Of a stretch of 64,000 nucleotides of DNA, positions 1 to 11,483 are shown piece by piece. The notes under the pieces were generated by a model that was given only the letters and a program-made list of their open reading frames with translations, made no database searches and was not told where the DNA came from. Within the stretch, counting starts at the first letter, position 1, and the number at the start of each line of letters is the position of its first letter. The DNA lies in NCBI GenBank assembly GCA_964057225.1, contig OZ059900.1, positions 7,698,501 through 7,762,500 of the forward strand. Reading direction: 5' to 3'. A program made the translations under genes and the position numbers. The DNA is from Auanema rhodensis (lineage: Eukaryota; Nematoda; Chromadorea; Rhabditida; Rhabditidae).

Positions 1-120
1 TGCTCAAAACGCCATATATTCAACGATTTTGGGTACAAAACATGTGAAAACGGTATGTTTTGATCAGACCCTTTGAGATATGGATTTGAAATTCAGGATT
101 CATAAACTTCGACTATTTCT

Positions 121-132
121 ACATATATATGT
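121..132. other. 12-bp perfect palindrome in each monomer
   Basis: ACATATATATGT equals its own reverse complement and is conserved in nearly all units (broken only in the D* units at 41409 and 42801). Alternating AT dyads are easy to unwind and could extrude, but no function can be shown from sequence. Confidence 0.8.
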
Positions 133-146
133 CCAATTTTAACCAC

Positions 147-166
147 TTTGGTCAAAAAGGACCGAA
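147..166. other. Imperfect inverted repeat in each monomer
   Basis: Arms at 147-153 and 160-166 pair at six of seven positions, with T149/G164 the exception, around a 6-nt loop. The first loop base (154) is A or G and is one of the main type-defining sites. The arms themselves change in few units (offset 160 in four C units, 164 in one A unit). Its copies recur every 348 bp. Confidence 0.75.
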
Positions 167-348
167 AATATCAAGAATTATTGGTTTTTTGGGGTTTGAA
201 GGGCATTTTGGCAAAATCAGTCAAACTTTTGATCTTAAGCATATTTTTTTCTTCTAAAACGACTAAATGTATGAAATACTGTCAAAGAATGTTCATATAG
301 GTGTATTTTGCACGAATATCAAAACTGATTGAAATATGGGCCTTTTTA

Positions 349-696
349 TGCTCAAAACGCCATATATTCAACGATTTTGGGTACAAAACATGTGAAAACT
401 GTATGTTTTGATCAGACCCTTTGAGATATGGATTTAAAATTCAGGATTCATAAAATTCGACTATTTTTACATATATATGTCCAATTTTAACCACTTTGGT
501 CAAAAAGGACCGAAAATATCAAGAATTATTGGTTTTTTGGGGTTTGAAGGGCATTTTGGCAAAATCAGTCAAACTTTTGATCTTAAGCATATTTTTTTCT
601 TCTAAAACGACTAAATGTATGAAATACTGTCATAGAATGTTCATATAGGTGTATTTTGCACGAATATCAAAACTGATTGAAATATGGGCCTTTTTA
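349..696. repeat. Monomer type B (representative)
   Basis: Type B is set by A88 (G in most other types) together with A107 (C in most other types), plus T52 and T119. It is the commonest class in the window. A sub-form with A285 instead of T285 occurs at, for example, 5917, 8004, 29577, 30969, 34449, 57066, 58458 and 63481, and in most cases it is followed by a G' unit. The T285 form is usually followed by C or by another B. Another sub-form, with A314, occurs at 21924, 24706, 48021, 50803 and 52195. Confidence 0.93.
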
Positions 697-1044
697 TGCT
701 CAAAACGCCATATATTCAACGATTTTGGGTACAAAACATGTGAAAACTGTATGTTTTGATCAGACCCTTTGAGATATGGATTTGAAATTCAGGATTCATA
801 AACTTCGACTATTTCTACATATATATGTCCAATTTTAACCACTTTGGTCAAAAAGGACCGAAAATATCAAGAATTATTGGTTTTTTGGGGTTTGAAGGGC
901 ATTTTGGCAAAATCAGTCAAACTTTTGATCTTAAGCATATTTTTTTCTTCTAAAACGACTAAATGTATGAAATACTGTCATAGAATGTTCATATAGGTGT
1001 ATTTTGCACGAATATCAAAACTGATTGAAATATGGGCCTTTTTA
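697..1044. repeat. Monomer type C (representative)
   Basis: Type C shares C119 with A but has T52 and T285. In the A-B-C-D/J tetramer it is the third unit. A private change, G to A at offset 160, marks the C units at 37233, 45585, 46977 and 61393, showing descent of those tetramers from one mutated copy. Other C units (28881, 38625, 56370, 62785) lack it. Confidence 0.92.
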
Positions 1045-1392
1045 TGTTCAAAACGCCATATATTCAACGATTTTGGGTACAAAACATGTGAAAACTGTAT
1101 GTTTTGATCAGACCCTTTGAGATATGGATTTGAAATTCAGGATTCATAAACTTTGACTATTTTTACATATATATGTCCAATTTTAACCACTTTGGTCAAA
1201 AAGGACCGAAAATATCAAGAATTATTGGTTTTTTGGGGATTGAAGGGCATTTTGGCAAAATCAGTCAAACTTTTGATCTTAAGCATATTTTTTTCTTCTA
1301 AAACGACTAAATGTATGAAATACTGTCATAGAATGTTCATATAGGTGTATTTTGCACAAATATCAAAACTGATTGAAATATGGGCCTTTTTA
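1045..1392. repeat. Monomer type D (representative)
   Basis: Type D has T3, T110 (turning the CpG at 110-111 into TpG), A195 and A314 (turning the CpG at 313-314 into CpA). It usually precedes A in the tetramer and also follows H. T110 happens to create a TTG in frame with a 63-codon open stretch. I regard this as fortuitous and not a gene. Confidence 0.92.
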
Positions 1393-2784
1393 TGCTCAAA
1401 ACGCCATATATTCAACGATTTTGGGTACAAAACATGTGAAAACGGTATGTTTTGATCAGACCCTTTGAGATATGGATTTGAAATTCAGGATTCATAAACT
1501 TCGACTATTTCTACATATATATGTCCAATTTTAACCACTTTGGTCAAAAAGGACCGAAAATATCAAGAATTATTGGTTTTTTGGGGTTTGAAGGGCATTT
1601 TGGCAAAATCAGTCAAACTTTTGATCTTAAGCATATTTTTTTCTTCTAAAACGACTAAATGTATGAAATACTGTCAAAGAATGTTCATATAGGTGTATTT
1701 TGCACGAATATCAAAACTGATTGAAATATGGGCCTTTTTATGCTCAAAACGCCATATATTCAACGATTTTGGGTACAAAACATGTGAAAACTGTATGTTT
1801 TGATCAGACCCTTTGAGATATGGATTTAAAATTCAGGATTCATAAAATTCGACTATTTTTACATATATATGTCCAATTTTAACCACTTTGGTCAAAAAGG
1901 ACCGAAAATATCAAGAATTATTGGTTTTTTGGGGTTTGAAGGGCATTTTGGCAAAATCAGTCAAACTTTTGATCTTAAGCATATTTTTTTCTTCTAAAAC
2001 GACTAAATGTATGAAATACTGTCATAGAATGTTCATATAGGTGTATTTTGCACGAATATCAAAACTGATTGAAATATGGGCCTTTTTATGCTCAAAACGC
2101 CATATATTCAACGATTTTGGGTACAAAACATGTGAAAACTGTATGTTTTGATCAGACCCTTTGAGATATGGATTTGAAATTCAGGATTCATAAACTTCGA
2201 CTATTTCTACATATATATGTCCAATTTTAACCACTTTGGTCAAAAAGGACCGAAAATATCAAGAATTATTGGTTTTTTGGGGTTTGAAGGGCATTTTGGC
2301 AAAATCAGTCAAACTTTTGATCTTAAGCATATTTTTTTCTTCTAAAACGACTAAATGTATGAAATACTGTCATAGAATGTTCATATAGGTGTATTTTGCA
2401 CGAATATCAAAACTGATTGAAATATGGGCCTTTTTATGTTCAAAACGCCATATATTCAACGATTTTGGGTACAAAACATGTGAAAACTGTATGTTTTGAT
2501 CAGACCCTTTGAGATATGGATTTGAAATTCAGGATTCATAAACTTTGACTATTTTTACATATATATGTCCAATTTTAACCACTTTGGTCGAAAAGGACCG
2601 AAAATATCAAGAATTATTGGTTTTTTGGGGATTGAAGGGCATTTTGGCAAAATCAGTCAAACTTTTGCTCTTAAGCATATTTTTTTCTTCTAAAACGACT
2701 AAATGTATGAAATACTGTCATAGAATGTTCATATAGGTGTATTTTGCACGAATATCAAAACTGATTGAAATATGGGCCTTTTTA

Positions 2785-3828
2785 TGCTCAAAACGCCATA
2801 TATTCAACGATTTTGGGTACAAAACATGTGAAAACTGTATGTTTTGATCAGACCCTTTGAGATATGGATTTAAAATTCAGGATTCATAAAATTCGACTAT
2901 TTTTACATATATATGTCCAATTTTAACCACTTTGGTCAAAAAGGACCGAAAATATCAAGAATTATTGGTTTTTTGGGGTTTGAAGGGCATTTTGGCAAAA
3001 TCAGTCAAACTTTTGATCTTAAGCATATTTTTTTCTTCTAAAACGACTAAATGTATGAAATACTGTCATAGAATGTTCATATAGGTGTATTTTGCACGAA
3101 TATCAAAACTGATTGAAATATGGGCCTTTTTATGCTCAAAACGCCATATATTCAACGATTTTGGGTACAAAACATGTGAAAACTGTATGTTTTGATCAGA
3201 CCCTTTGAGATATGGATTTGAAATTCAGGATTCATAAACTTCGACTATTTCTACATATATATGTCCAATTTTAACCACTTTGGTCAAAAAGGACCGAAAA
3301 TATCAAGAATTATTGGTTTTTTGGGGTTTGAAGGGCATTTTGGCAAAATCAGTCAAACTTTTGATCTTAAGCATATTTTTTTCTTCTAAAACGACTAAAT
3401 GTATGAAATACTGTCATAGAATGTTCATATAGGTGTATTTTGCACGAATATCAAAACTGATTGAAATATGGGCCTTTTTATGTTCAAAACGCCATATATT
3501 CAACGATTTTGGGTACAAAACATGTGAAAACTGTATGTTTTGATCAGACCCTTTGAGATATGGATTTGAAATTCAGGATTCATAAACTTTGACTATTTTT
3601 ACATATATATGTCCAATTTTAACCACTTTGGTCAAAAAGGACCGAAAATATCAAGAATTATTGGTTTTTTGGGGATTGAAGGGCATTTTGGCAAAATCAG
3701 TCAAACTTTTGATCTTAAGCATATTTTTTTCTTCTAAAACGACTAAATGTATGAAATACTGTCATAGAATGTTCATATAGGTGTATTTTGCACGAATATC
3801 AAAACTGATTGAAATATGGGCCTTTTTA
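2785..3828. repeat. Partial tetramer B-C-D
   Basis: Units 9-11 continue the tetramer order without an A. The D-like unit at 3481 keeps G314, unlike typical D. The missing A follows the J-type unit at 2437, in line with the J-then-B order seen elsewhere. Confidence 0.85.
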
Positions 3829-4176
3829 TGCTCAAAACGCCATATATTCAACGATTTTGGGTACAAAACATGTGAAAACTGTATGTTTTGATCAGACCCT
3901 TTGAGATATGGATTTGAAATTCAGGATTCATAAACTTTGACTATTTTTACATATATATGTCCAATTTTAACCACTTTGGTCAAAAAGGACCGAAAATATC
4001 AAGAATTATTGGTTTTTTGGGGTTTGAAGGGCATTTTGGCTAAATCAGTCAAACTTTTGATCTTAAGCATATTTTTTTCTTCTAAAACGACTAAATGTAT
4101 GAAATACTGTCAAAGAATGTTCATATAGGTGTATTTTGCACGAATATCAAAACTGATTGAAATATGGGCCTTTTTA
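3829..4176. repeat. Monomer type F (representative)
   Basis: F has C3, T110, T195, T213 and A285. It is the fourth unit of the G-H-D-F-B pentamer (7656, 23663, 26445, 49760, 53934) and also occurs singly here and at 5569, where offset 169 is changed from T to G. T213 is shared otherwise mainly with H, which suggests F and H share ancestry over the central part of the unit. Confidence 0.9.
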
Positions 4177-4524
4177 TGCTCAAAACGCCATATATTCAAC
4201 GATTTTGGGTACAAAACATGTGAAAACTGTATGTTTTGATCAGACCCTTTGAGATATGGATTTAAAATTCAGGATTCATAAAATTCGACTATTTTTACAT
4301 ATATATGTCCAATTTTAACCACTTTGGTCAAAAAGGACCGAAAATATCAAGAATTATTGGTTTTTTGGGGTTTGAAGGGCATTTTGGCAAAATCAGTCAA
4401 ACTTTTGATCTTAAGCATATTTTTTTCTTCTAAAACGACTAAATGTATGAAATACTGTCATAGAATGTTCATATAGGTGTATTTTGCACGAATATCAAAA
4501 CTGATTGAAATATGGGCCTTTTTA

Positions 4525-4872
4525 TGTTCAAAACGCCATATATTCAACGATTTTGGGTACAAAACATGTGAAAACTGTATGTTTTGATCAGACCCTTTGA
4601 GATATGGATTTGAAATTCAGGATTCATAAACTTTGACTATTTTTACATATATATGTCCAATTTTAACCACTTTGGTCGAAAAGGACCGAAAATATCAAGA
4701 ATTATTGGTTTTTTGGGGATTGAAGGGCATTTTGGCAAAATCAGTCAAACTTTTGATCTTAAGCATATTTTTTTCTTCTAAAACGACTAAATGTATGAAA
4801 TACTGTCATAGAATGTTCATATAGGTGTATTTTGCACGAATATCAAAACTGATTGAAATATGGGCCTTTTTA
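4525..4872. repeat. Monomer type G (representative)
   Basis: G has T3, T110, G154 (a CpG at 153-154), A195, A232, T285 and G314. It opens the G-H-D-F-B pentamer at 6613, 22620, 25402, 48717 and 52891. It differs from G' only at offset 110, a CpG position, so G could arise from G' by one deamination. Confidence 0.9.
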
Positions 4873-6612
4873 TGTTCAAAACGCCATATATTCAACGATT
4901 TTGGGTACAAAACATGTGAAAACTGTATGTTTTGATCAGACCCTTTGAGATATGGATTTGGAATTCAGGATTCATAAACTTTGACTATTTTTACATATAT
5001 ATGTTCAATTTTAACCACTTTGGTCAAAAAGGACCGAAAATATCAAGAATTATTGGTTTTTTGGGGTTTGAAGGGCATTTTGGCTAAATCAGTCAAACTT
5101 TTGATCTTAAGCATATTTTTTTCTTCTAAAACGACTAAATGTATGAAATACTGTCATAGAATGTTAATATAGGTGTATTTTGCACGAATATCAAAACTGA
5201 TTGAAATATGGGCCTTTTTATGTTCAAAACGCCATATATTCAACGATTTTGGGTACAAAACATGTGAAAACTGTATGTTTTGATCAGACCCTTTGAGATA
5301 TGGATTTAAAATTCAGGATTCATAAAATTCGACTATTTTTACATATATATGTCCAATTTTAACCACTTTGGTCAAAAAGGACCGAAAATATCAAGAATTA
5401 TTGGTTTTTTGGGGTTTGAAGGGCATTTTGGCAAAATCAGTCAAACTTTTGATCTTAAGCATATTTTTTTCTTCTAAAACGACTAAATGTATGAAATACT
5501 GTCATAGAATGTTCATATAGGTGTATTTTGCACGAATATCAAAACTGATTGAAATATGGGCCTTTTTATGCTCAAAACGCCATATATTCAACGATTTTGG
5601 GTACAAAACATGTGAAAACTGTATGTTTTGATCAGACCCTTTGAGATATGGATTTGAAATTCAGGATTCATAAACTTTGACTATTTTTACATATATATGT
5701 CCAATTTTAACCACTTTGGTCAAAAAGGACCGAAAATAGCAAGAATTATTGGTTTTTTGGGGTTTGAAGGGCATTTTGGCTAAATCAGTCAAACTTTTGA
5801 TCTTAAGCATATTTTTTTCTTCTAAAACGACTAAATGTATGAAATACTGTCAAAGAATGTTCATATAGGTGTATTTTGCACGAATATCAAAACTGATTGA
5901 AATATGGGCCTTTTTATGCTCAAAACGCCATATATTCAACGATTTTGGGTACAAAACATGTGAAAACTGTATGTTTTGATCAGACCCTTTGAGATATGGA
6001 TTTAAAATTCAGGATTCATAAAATTCGACTATTTTTACATATATATGTCCAATTTTAACCACTTTGGTCAAAAAGGACCGAAAATATCAAGAATTATTGG
6101 TTTTTTGGGGTTTGAAGGGCATTTTGGCAAAATCAGTCAAACTTTTGATCTTAAGCATATTTTTTTCTTCTAAAACGACTAAATGTATGAAATACTGTCA
6201 AAGAATGTTCATATAGGTGTATTTTGCACGAATATCAAAACTGATTGAAATATGGGCCTTTTTATGCTCAAAACGCCATATATTCAACGATTTTGGGTAC
6301 AAAACATGTGAAAACTGTATGTTTTGATCAGACCCTTTGAGATATGGATTTAAAATTCAGGATTCATAAAATTCGACTATTTTTACATATATATGTCCAA
6401 TTTTAACCACTTTGGTCAAAAAGGACCGAAAATATCAAGAATTATTGGTTTTTTGGGGTTTGAAGGGCATTTTGGCAAAATCAGTCAAACTTTTGATCTT
6501 AAGCATATTTTTTTCTTCTAAAACGACTAAATGTATGAAATACTGTCATAGAATGTTCATATAGGTGTATTTTGCACGAATATCAAAACTGATTGAAATA
6601 TGGGCCTTTTTA

Positions 6613-8351
6613 TGTTCAAAACGCCATATATTCAACGATTTTGGGTACAAAACATGTGAAAACTGTATGTTTTGATCAGACCCTTTGAGATATGGATTTG
6701 AAATTCAGGATTCATAAACTTTGACTATTTTTACATATATATGTCCAATTTTAACCACTTTGGTCGAAAAGGACCGAAAATATCAAGAATTATTGGTTTT
6801 TTGGGGATTGAAGGGCATTTTGGCAAAATCAGTCAAACTTTTGATCTTAAGCATATTTTTTTCTTCTAAAACGACTAAATGTATGAAATACTGTCATAGA
6901 ATGTTCATATAGGTGTATTTTGCACGAATATCAAAACTGATTGAAATATGGGCCTTTTTATGTTCAAAACGCCATATATTCAACGATTTTGGGTACAAAA
7001 CATGTGAAAACTGTATGTTTTGATCAGACCCTTTGAGATATGGATTTGGAATTCAGGATTCATAAACTTTGACTATTTTTACATATATATGTTCATTTTA
7101 ACCACTTTGGTCAAAAAGGACCGAAAATATCAAGAATTATTGGTTTTTTGGGGTTTGAAGGGCATTTTGGCTAAATCAGTCAAACTTTTGATCTTAAGCA
7201 TATTTTTTTCTTCTAAAACGACTAAATGTATGAAATACTGTCATAGAATGTTCATATAGGTGTATTTTGCACGAATATCAAAACTGATTGAAATATGGGC
7301 CTTTTTATGTTCAAAACGCCATATATTCAACGATTTTGGGTACAAAACATGTGAAAACTGTATGTTTTGATCAGACCCTTTGAGATATGGATTTGAAATT
7401 CAGGATTCATAAACTTTGACTATTTTTACATATATATGTCCAATTTTAACCACTTTGGTCAAAAAGGACCGAAAATATCAAGAATTATTGGTTTTTTGGG
7501 GATTGAAGGGCATTTTGGCAAAATCAGTCAAACTTTTGATCTTAAGCATATTTTTTTCTTCTAAAACGACTAAATGTATGAAATACTGTCATAGAATGTT
7601 CATATAGGTGTATTTGGCACAAATATCAAAACTGATTGAAATATGGGCCTTTTTATGCTCAAAACGCCATATATTCAACGATTTTGGGTACAAAACATGT
7701 GAAAACTGTATGTTTTGATCAGACCCTTTGAGATATGGATTTGAAATTCAGGATTCATAAACTTTGACTATTTTTACATATATATGTCCAATTTTAACCA
7801 CTTTGGTCAAAAAGGACCGAAAATATCAAGAATTATTGGTTTTTTGGGGTTTGAAGGGCATTTTGGCTAAATCAGTCAAACTTTTGATCTTAAGCATATT
7901 TTTTTCTTCTAAAACGACTAAATGTATGAAATACTGTCAAAGAATGTTCATATAGGTGTATTTTGCACGAATATCAAAACTGATTGAAATATGGGCCTTT
8001 TTATGCTCAAAACGCCATATATTCAACGATTTTGGGTACAAAACATGTGAAAACTGTATGTTTTGATCAGACCCTTTGAGATATGGATTTAAAATTCAGG
8101 ATTCATAAAATTCGACTATTTTTACATATATATGTCCAATTTTAACCACTTTGGTCAAAAAGGACCGAAAATATCAAGAATTATTGGTTTTTTGGGGTTT
8201 GAAGGGCATTTTGGCAAAATCAGTCAAACTTTTGATCTTAAGCATATTTTTTTCTTCTAAAACGACTAAATGTATGAAATACTGTCAAAGAATGTTCATA
8301 TAGGTGTATTTTGCACGAATATCAAAACTGATTGAAATATGGGCCTTTTTA
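6613..8351. repeat. G-H-D-F-B pentamer (1739 bp)
   Basis: Units 20-24. The H unit at 6961-7307 is 347 bp because one A is missing near 7095. The D unit carries a private G in place of T at 7615. The same five-unit order, with the same H deletion, recurs at 22620, 25402, 48717 and 52891. Confidence 0.92.
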
Positions 8352-11135
8352 TGTTCAAAACGCCATATATTCAACGATTTTGGGTACAAAACATGTGAAA
8401 ACTGTATGTTTTGATCAGACCCTTTGAGATATGGATTTGAAATTCAGAATTCATAAACTTCGACTATTTTTACATATATATGTCCAATTTTAACCACTTT
8501 GGTCGAAAAGGACCGAAAATATCAAGAATTATTGGTTTTTTGGGGATTGAAGGGCATTTTGGCAAAATCAGTCAAACTTTTGATCTTAAGCATATTTTTT
8601 TCTTCTAAAACGACTAAATGTATGAAATACTGTCATAGAATGTTCATATAGGTGTATTTTGCACGAATATCAAAACTGATTGAAATATGGGCCTTTTTAT
8701 GTTCAAAACGCCATATATTCAACGATTTTGGGTACAAAACATGTGAAAACTGTATGTTTTGATCAGACCCTTTGAGATATGGATTTGGAATTCAGGATTC
8801 ATAAACTTTGACTATTTTTACATATATATGTTCAATTTTAACCACTTTGGTCAAAAAGGACCGAAAATATCAAGAATTATTGGTTTTTTGGGGTTTGAAG
8901 GGCATTTTGGCTAAATCAGTTAAACTTTTGATCTTAAGCATATTTTTTTCTTCTAAAACGACTAAATGTATGAAATACTGTCATAGAATGTTCATATAGG
9001 TGTATTTTGCACGAATATCAAAACTGATTGAAATATGGGCCTTTTTATGTTCAAAACGCCATATATTCAACGATTTTGGGTACAAAACATGTGAAAACTG
9101 TATGTTTTGATCAGACCCTTTGAGATATGGATTTGAAATTCAGGATTCATAAACTTTGACTATTTTTACATATATATGTCCAATTTTAACCACTTTGGTC
9201 AAAAAGGACCGAAAATATCAAGAATTATTGGTTTTTTGGGGATTGAAGGGCATTTTGGCAAAATCAGTCAAACTTTTGATCTTAAGCATATTTTTTTCTT
9301 CTAAAACGACTAAATGTATGAAATACTGTCATAGAATGTTCATATAGGTGTATTTTGCACAAATATCAAAACTGATTGAAATATGGGCCTTTTTATGCTC
9401 AAAACGCCATATATTCAACGATTTTGGGTACAAAACATGTGAAAACGGTATGTTTTGATCAGACCCTTTGAGATATGGATTTGAAATTCAGGATTCATAA
9501 ACTTCGACTATTTCTACATATATATGTCCAATTTTAACCACTTTGGTCAAAAAGGACCGAAAATATCAAGAATTATTGGTTTTTTGGGGTTTGAAGGGCA
9601 TTTTGGCAAAATCAGTCAAACTTTTGATCTTAAGCATATTTTTTTCTTCTAAAACGACTAAATGTATGAAATACTGTCATAGAATGTTCATATAGGTGTA
9701 TTTTGCACGAATATCAAAACTGATTGAAATATGGGCCTTTTTATGTTCAAAACGCCATATATTCAACGATTTTGGGTACAAAACATGTGAAAACTGTATG
9801 TTTTGATCAGACCCTTTGAGATATGGATTTGAAATTCAGGATTCATAAACTTCGACTATTTTTACATATATATGTCCAATTTTAACCACTTTGGTCGAAA
9901 AGGACCGAAAATATCAAGAATTATTGGTTTTTTGGGGATTGAAGGGCATTTTGGCAAAATCAGTCAAACTTTTGATCTTAAGCATATTTTTTTCTTCTAA
10001 AACGACTAAATGTATGAAATACTGTCATAGAATGTTCATATAGGTGTATTTTGCACGAATATCAAAACTGATTGAAATATGGGCCTTTTTATGTTCAAAA
10101 CGCCATATATTCAACGATTTTGGGTACAAAACATGTGAAAACTGTATGTTTTGATCAGACCCTTTGAGATATGGATTTGGAATTCAGGATTCATAAACTT
10201 TGACTATTTTTACATATATATGTTCAATTTTAACCACTTTGGTCAAAAAGGACCGAAAATATCAAGAATTATTGGTTTTTTGGGGTTTGAAGGGCATTTT
10301 GGCTAAATCAGTCAAACTTTTGATCTTAAGCATATTTTTTTCTTCTAAAACGACTAAATGTATGAAATACTGTCATAGAATGTTCATATAGGTGTTTTTT
10401 GCACGAATATCAAAACTGATTGAAATATGGGCCTTTTTATGTTCAAAACGCCATATATTCAACGATTTTGGGTACAAAACATGTGAAAACTGTATGTTTT
10501 GATCAGACCCTTTGAGATATGGATTTGAAATTCAGGATTCATAAACTTTGACTATTTTTACATATATATGTCCAATTTTAACCACTTTGGTCAAAAAGGA
10601 CCGAAAATATCAAGAATTATTGGTTTTTTGGGGTTTGAAGGGCATTTTGGCAAAATAAGTCAAACTTTTGATCTTAAGCATATTTTTTTCTTCTAAAACG
10701 ACTAAATGTATGAAATACTGTCAAAGAATGTTCATATAGGTGTATTTTGCACAAATATCAAAACTGATTGAAATATGGGCCTTTTTATGCTCAAAACGCC
10801 ATATATTCAACGATTTTGGGTACAAAACATGTGAAAACGGTATGTTTTGATCAGACCCTTTGAGATATGGATTTGAAATTCAGGATTCATAAACTTCGAC
10901 TATTTCTACATATATATGTCCAATTTTAACCACTTTGGTCAAAAAGGACCGAAAATATCAAGAATTATTGGTTTTTTGGGGTTTGAAGGGCATTTTGGCA
11001 AAATCAGTCAAACTTTTGATCTTAAGCATATTTTTTTCTTCTAAAACGACTAAATGTATGAAATACTGTCATAGAATGTTCATATAGGTGTATTTTGCAC
11101 GAATATCAAAACTGATTGAAATATGGGCCTTTTTA
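8352..11135. repeat. Two G'-H-(D/I)-A/C tetramers
   Basis: Units 25-28 read G', H, D, A/C and units 29-32 read G', H, I, A/C. The fourth unit (9396 and 10788) has A-type G52 but C-type T285, so it is an A/C hybrid. A third cycle begins with G' at 11136 and H at 11484. H units at 10092 and 11484 share a private T at offset 305, linking the second and third cycles. Confidence 0.88.
9744..10091. repeat. Monomer type G' (representative)
   Basis: G' has T3, C110, T119, G154, A195 and T285. It is among the commonest types and is followed by H, D or B. Forms ending in A314 occur at 21576, 24358, 47673, 50455 and 51847. The G' units at 8352 and 38973 share a private A at offset 97 that creates GAATTC. 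Confidence 0.91.
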
Positions 11136-11483
11136 TGTTCAAAACGCCATATATTCAACGATTTTGGGTACAAAACATGTGAAAACTGTATGTTTTGATC
11201 AGACCCTTTGAGATATGGATTTGAAATTCAGGATTCATAAACTTCGACTATTTTTACATATATATGTCCAATTTTAACCACTTTGGTCGAAAAGGACCGA
11301 AAATATCAAGAATTATTGGTTTTTTGGGGATTGAAGGGCATTTTGGCAAAATCAGTCAAACTTTTGATCTTAAGCATATTTTTTTCTTCTAAAACGACTA
11401 AATGTATGAAATACTGTCATAGAATGTTCATATAGGTGTATTTTGCACGAATATCAAAACTGATTGAAATATGGGCCTTTTTA
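11136..11483. repeat. G' monomer linking two HOR blocks
   Basis: This single G' unit starts a third G'-H-I cycle, but after H and I the order changes to a B-like unit, so the following units belong to a pentamer. It is the switch point between a four-unit and a five-unit organisation. Confidence 0.8.

Larger units (their letters stand above)
1..348. repeat. Reference monomer, type A, with landmarks
   Basis: This unit defines the offsets used throughout. Type A has C3, G52, G88, C107, C110, C119, A154, T195, A213, A232, A285 and G314. Landmarks common to nearly all units: ACATGT at 40-45, TGATCA at 61-66, the 12-bp perfect palindrome ACATATATATGT at 121-132, an imperfect inverted repeat at 147-166 with a 6-nt loop, a G-run cluster at 183-211, CTTAAG at 234-239 and a T7 tract at 244-250. 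G52 makes a CpG that only type A carries. A units mostly follow D and precede B. Other A copies include units at 1393, 20532, 28185, 36537, 37929, 55674 and 60697. Confidence 0.97.
1..2784. repeat. Two A-B-C-D/J tetramers (1392-bp HOR)
   Basis: Units 1-4 read A, B, C, D and units 5-8 read A, B, C, J (with G154). Corresponding units 1392 bp apart are identical at the diagnostic sites apart from the fourth unit, whereas neighbours differ. That is the definition of a higher-order repeat. The same tetramer recurs at 28185, 36537, 44889, 46281, 55674, 60697 and 62089. Confidence 0.93.
3829..6612. repeat. Irregular block F-B-G-H-B-F-B-B
   Basis: Eight units with no simple period. Types found later in the G-H-D-F-B pentamer appear here in a scrambled order, with private changes such as A at offset 165 of the analogous H unit region (5166) and G at 5738. 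The H at 4873 lacks the one-base deletion seen in pentamer H units. This may be an older stretch, or a relic between two amplified blocks. Confidence 0.75.

Noticed and set aside
100-125. CENP-B box
   Set aside because: The TTCG at 108-111 is not followed by the required A and CGGG at the known spacing, and neither strand of the monomer carries the full core.
147-166. Intrinsic transcription terminator or hairpin RNA
   Set aside because: The stem is short with a mismatch, and there is no associated gene or promoter. It is noted only as an inverted repeat.
220-286. Repeated GTCAAA words resembling W-box cores on the other strand
   Set aside because: Such six-base words are expected by chance in this composition, and no gene lies nearby to be regulated.
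36-295. Ancient internal duplication within the monomer (36-60 resembling 266-293; possible 174-bp or 116-bp subunits)
   Set aside because: The resemblance is short and gapped, in an AT-rich context, and the spacing does not match half or one third of the unit. A self-alignment with shuffled controls would be needed.
1153-1344. Repeated 63-codon open reading frame, present in dozens of units
   Set aside because: It starts at TTG, not ATG, and exists only in units where the CpG at offset 110 has become TpG. It carries no recognisable domain, recurs with the satellite period, and one-base deletions in units are tolerated. It is an accident of the repeat.
7020-7259. 79-codon open frame in deleted H units
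   Set aside because: It arises because the one-base deletion in H joins two short open stretches. It also begins at TTG, and there is no sign of selection on the protein.
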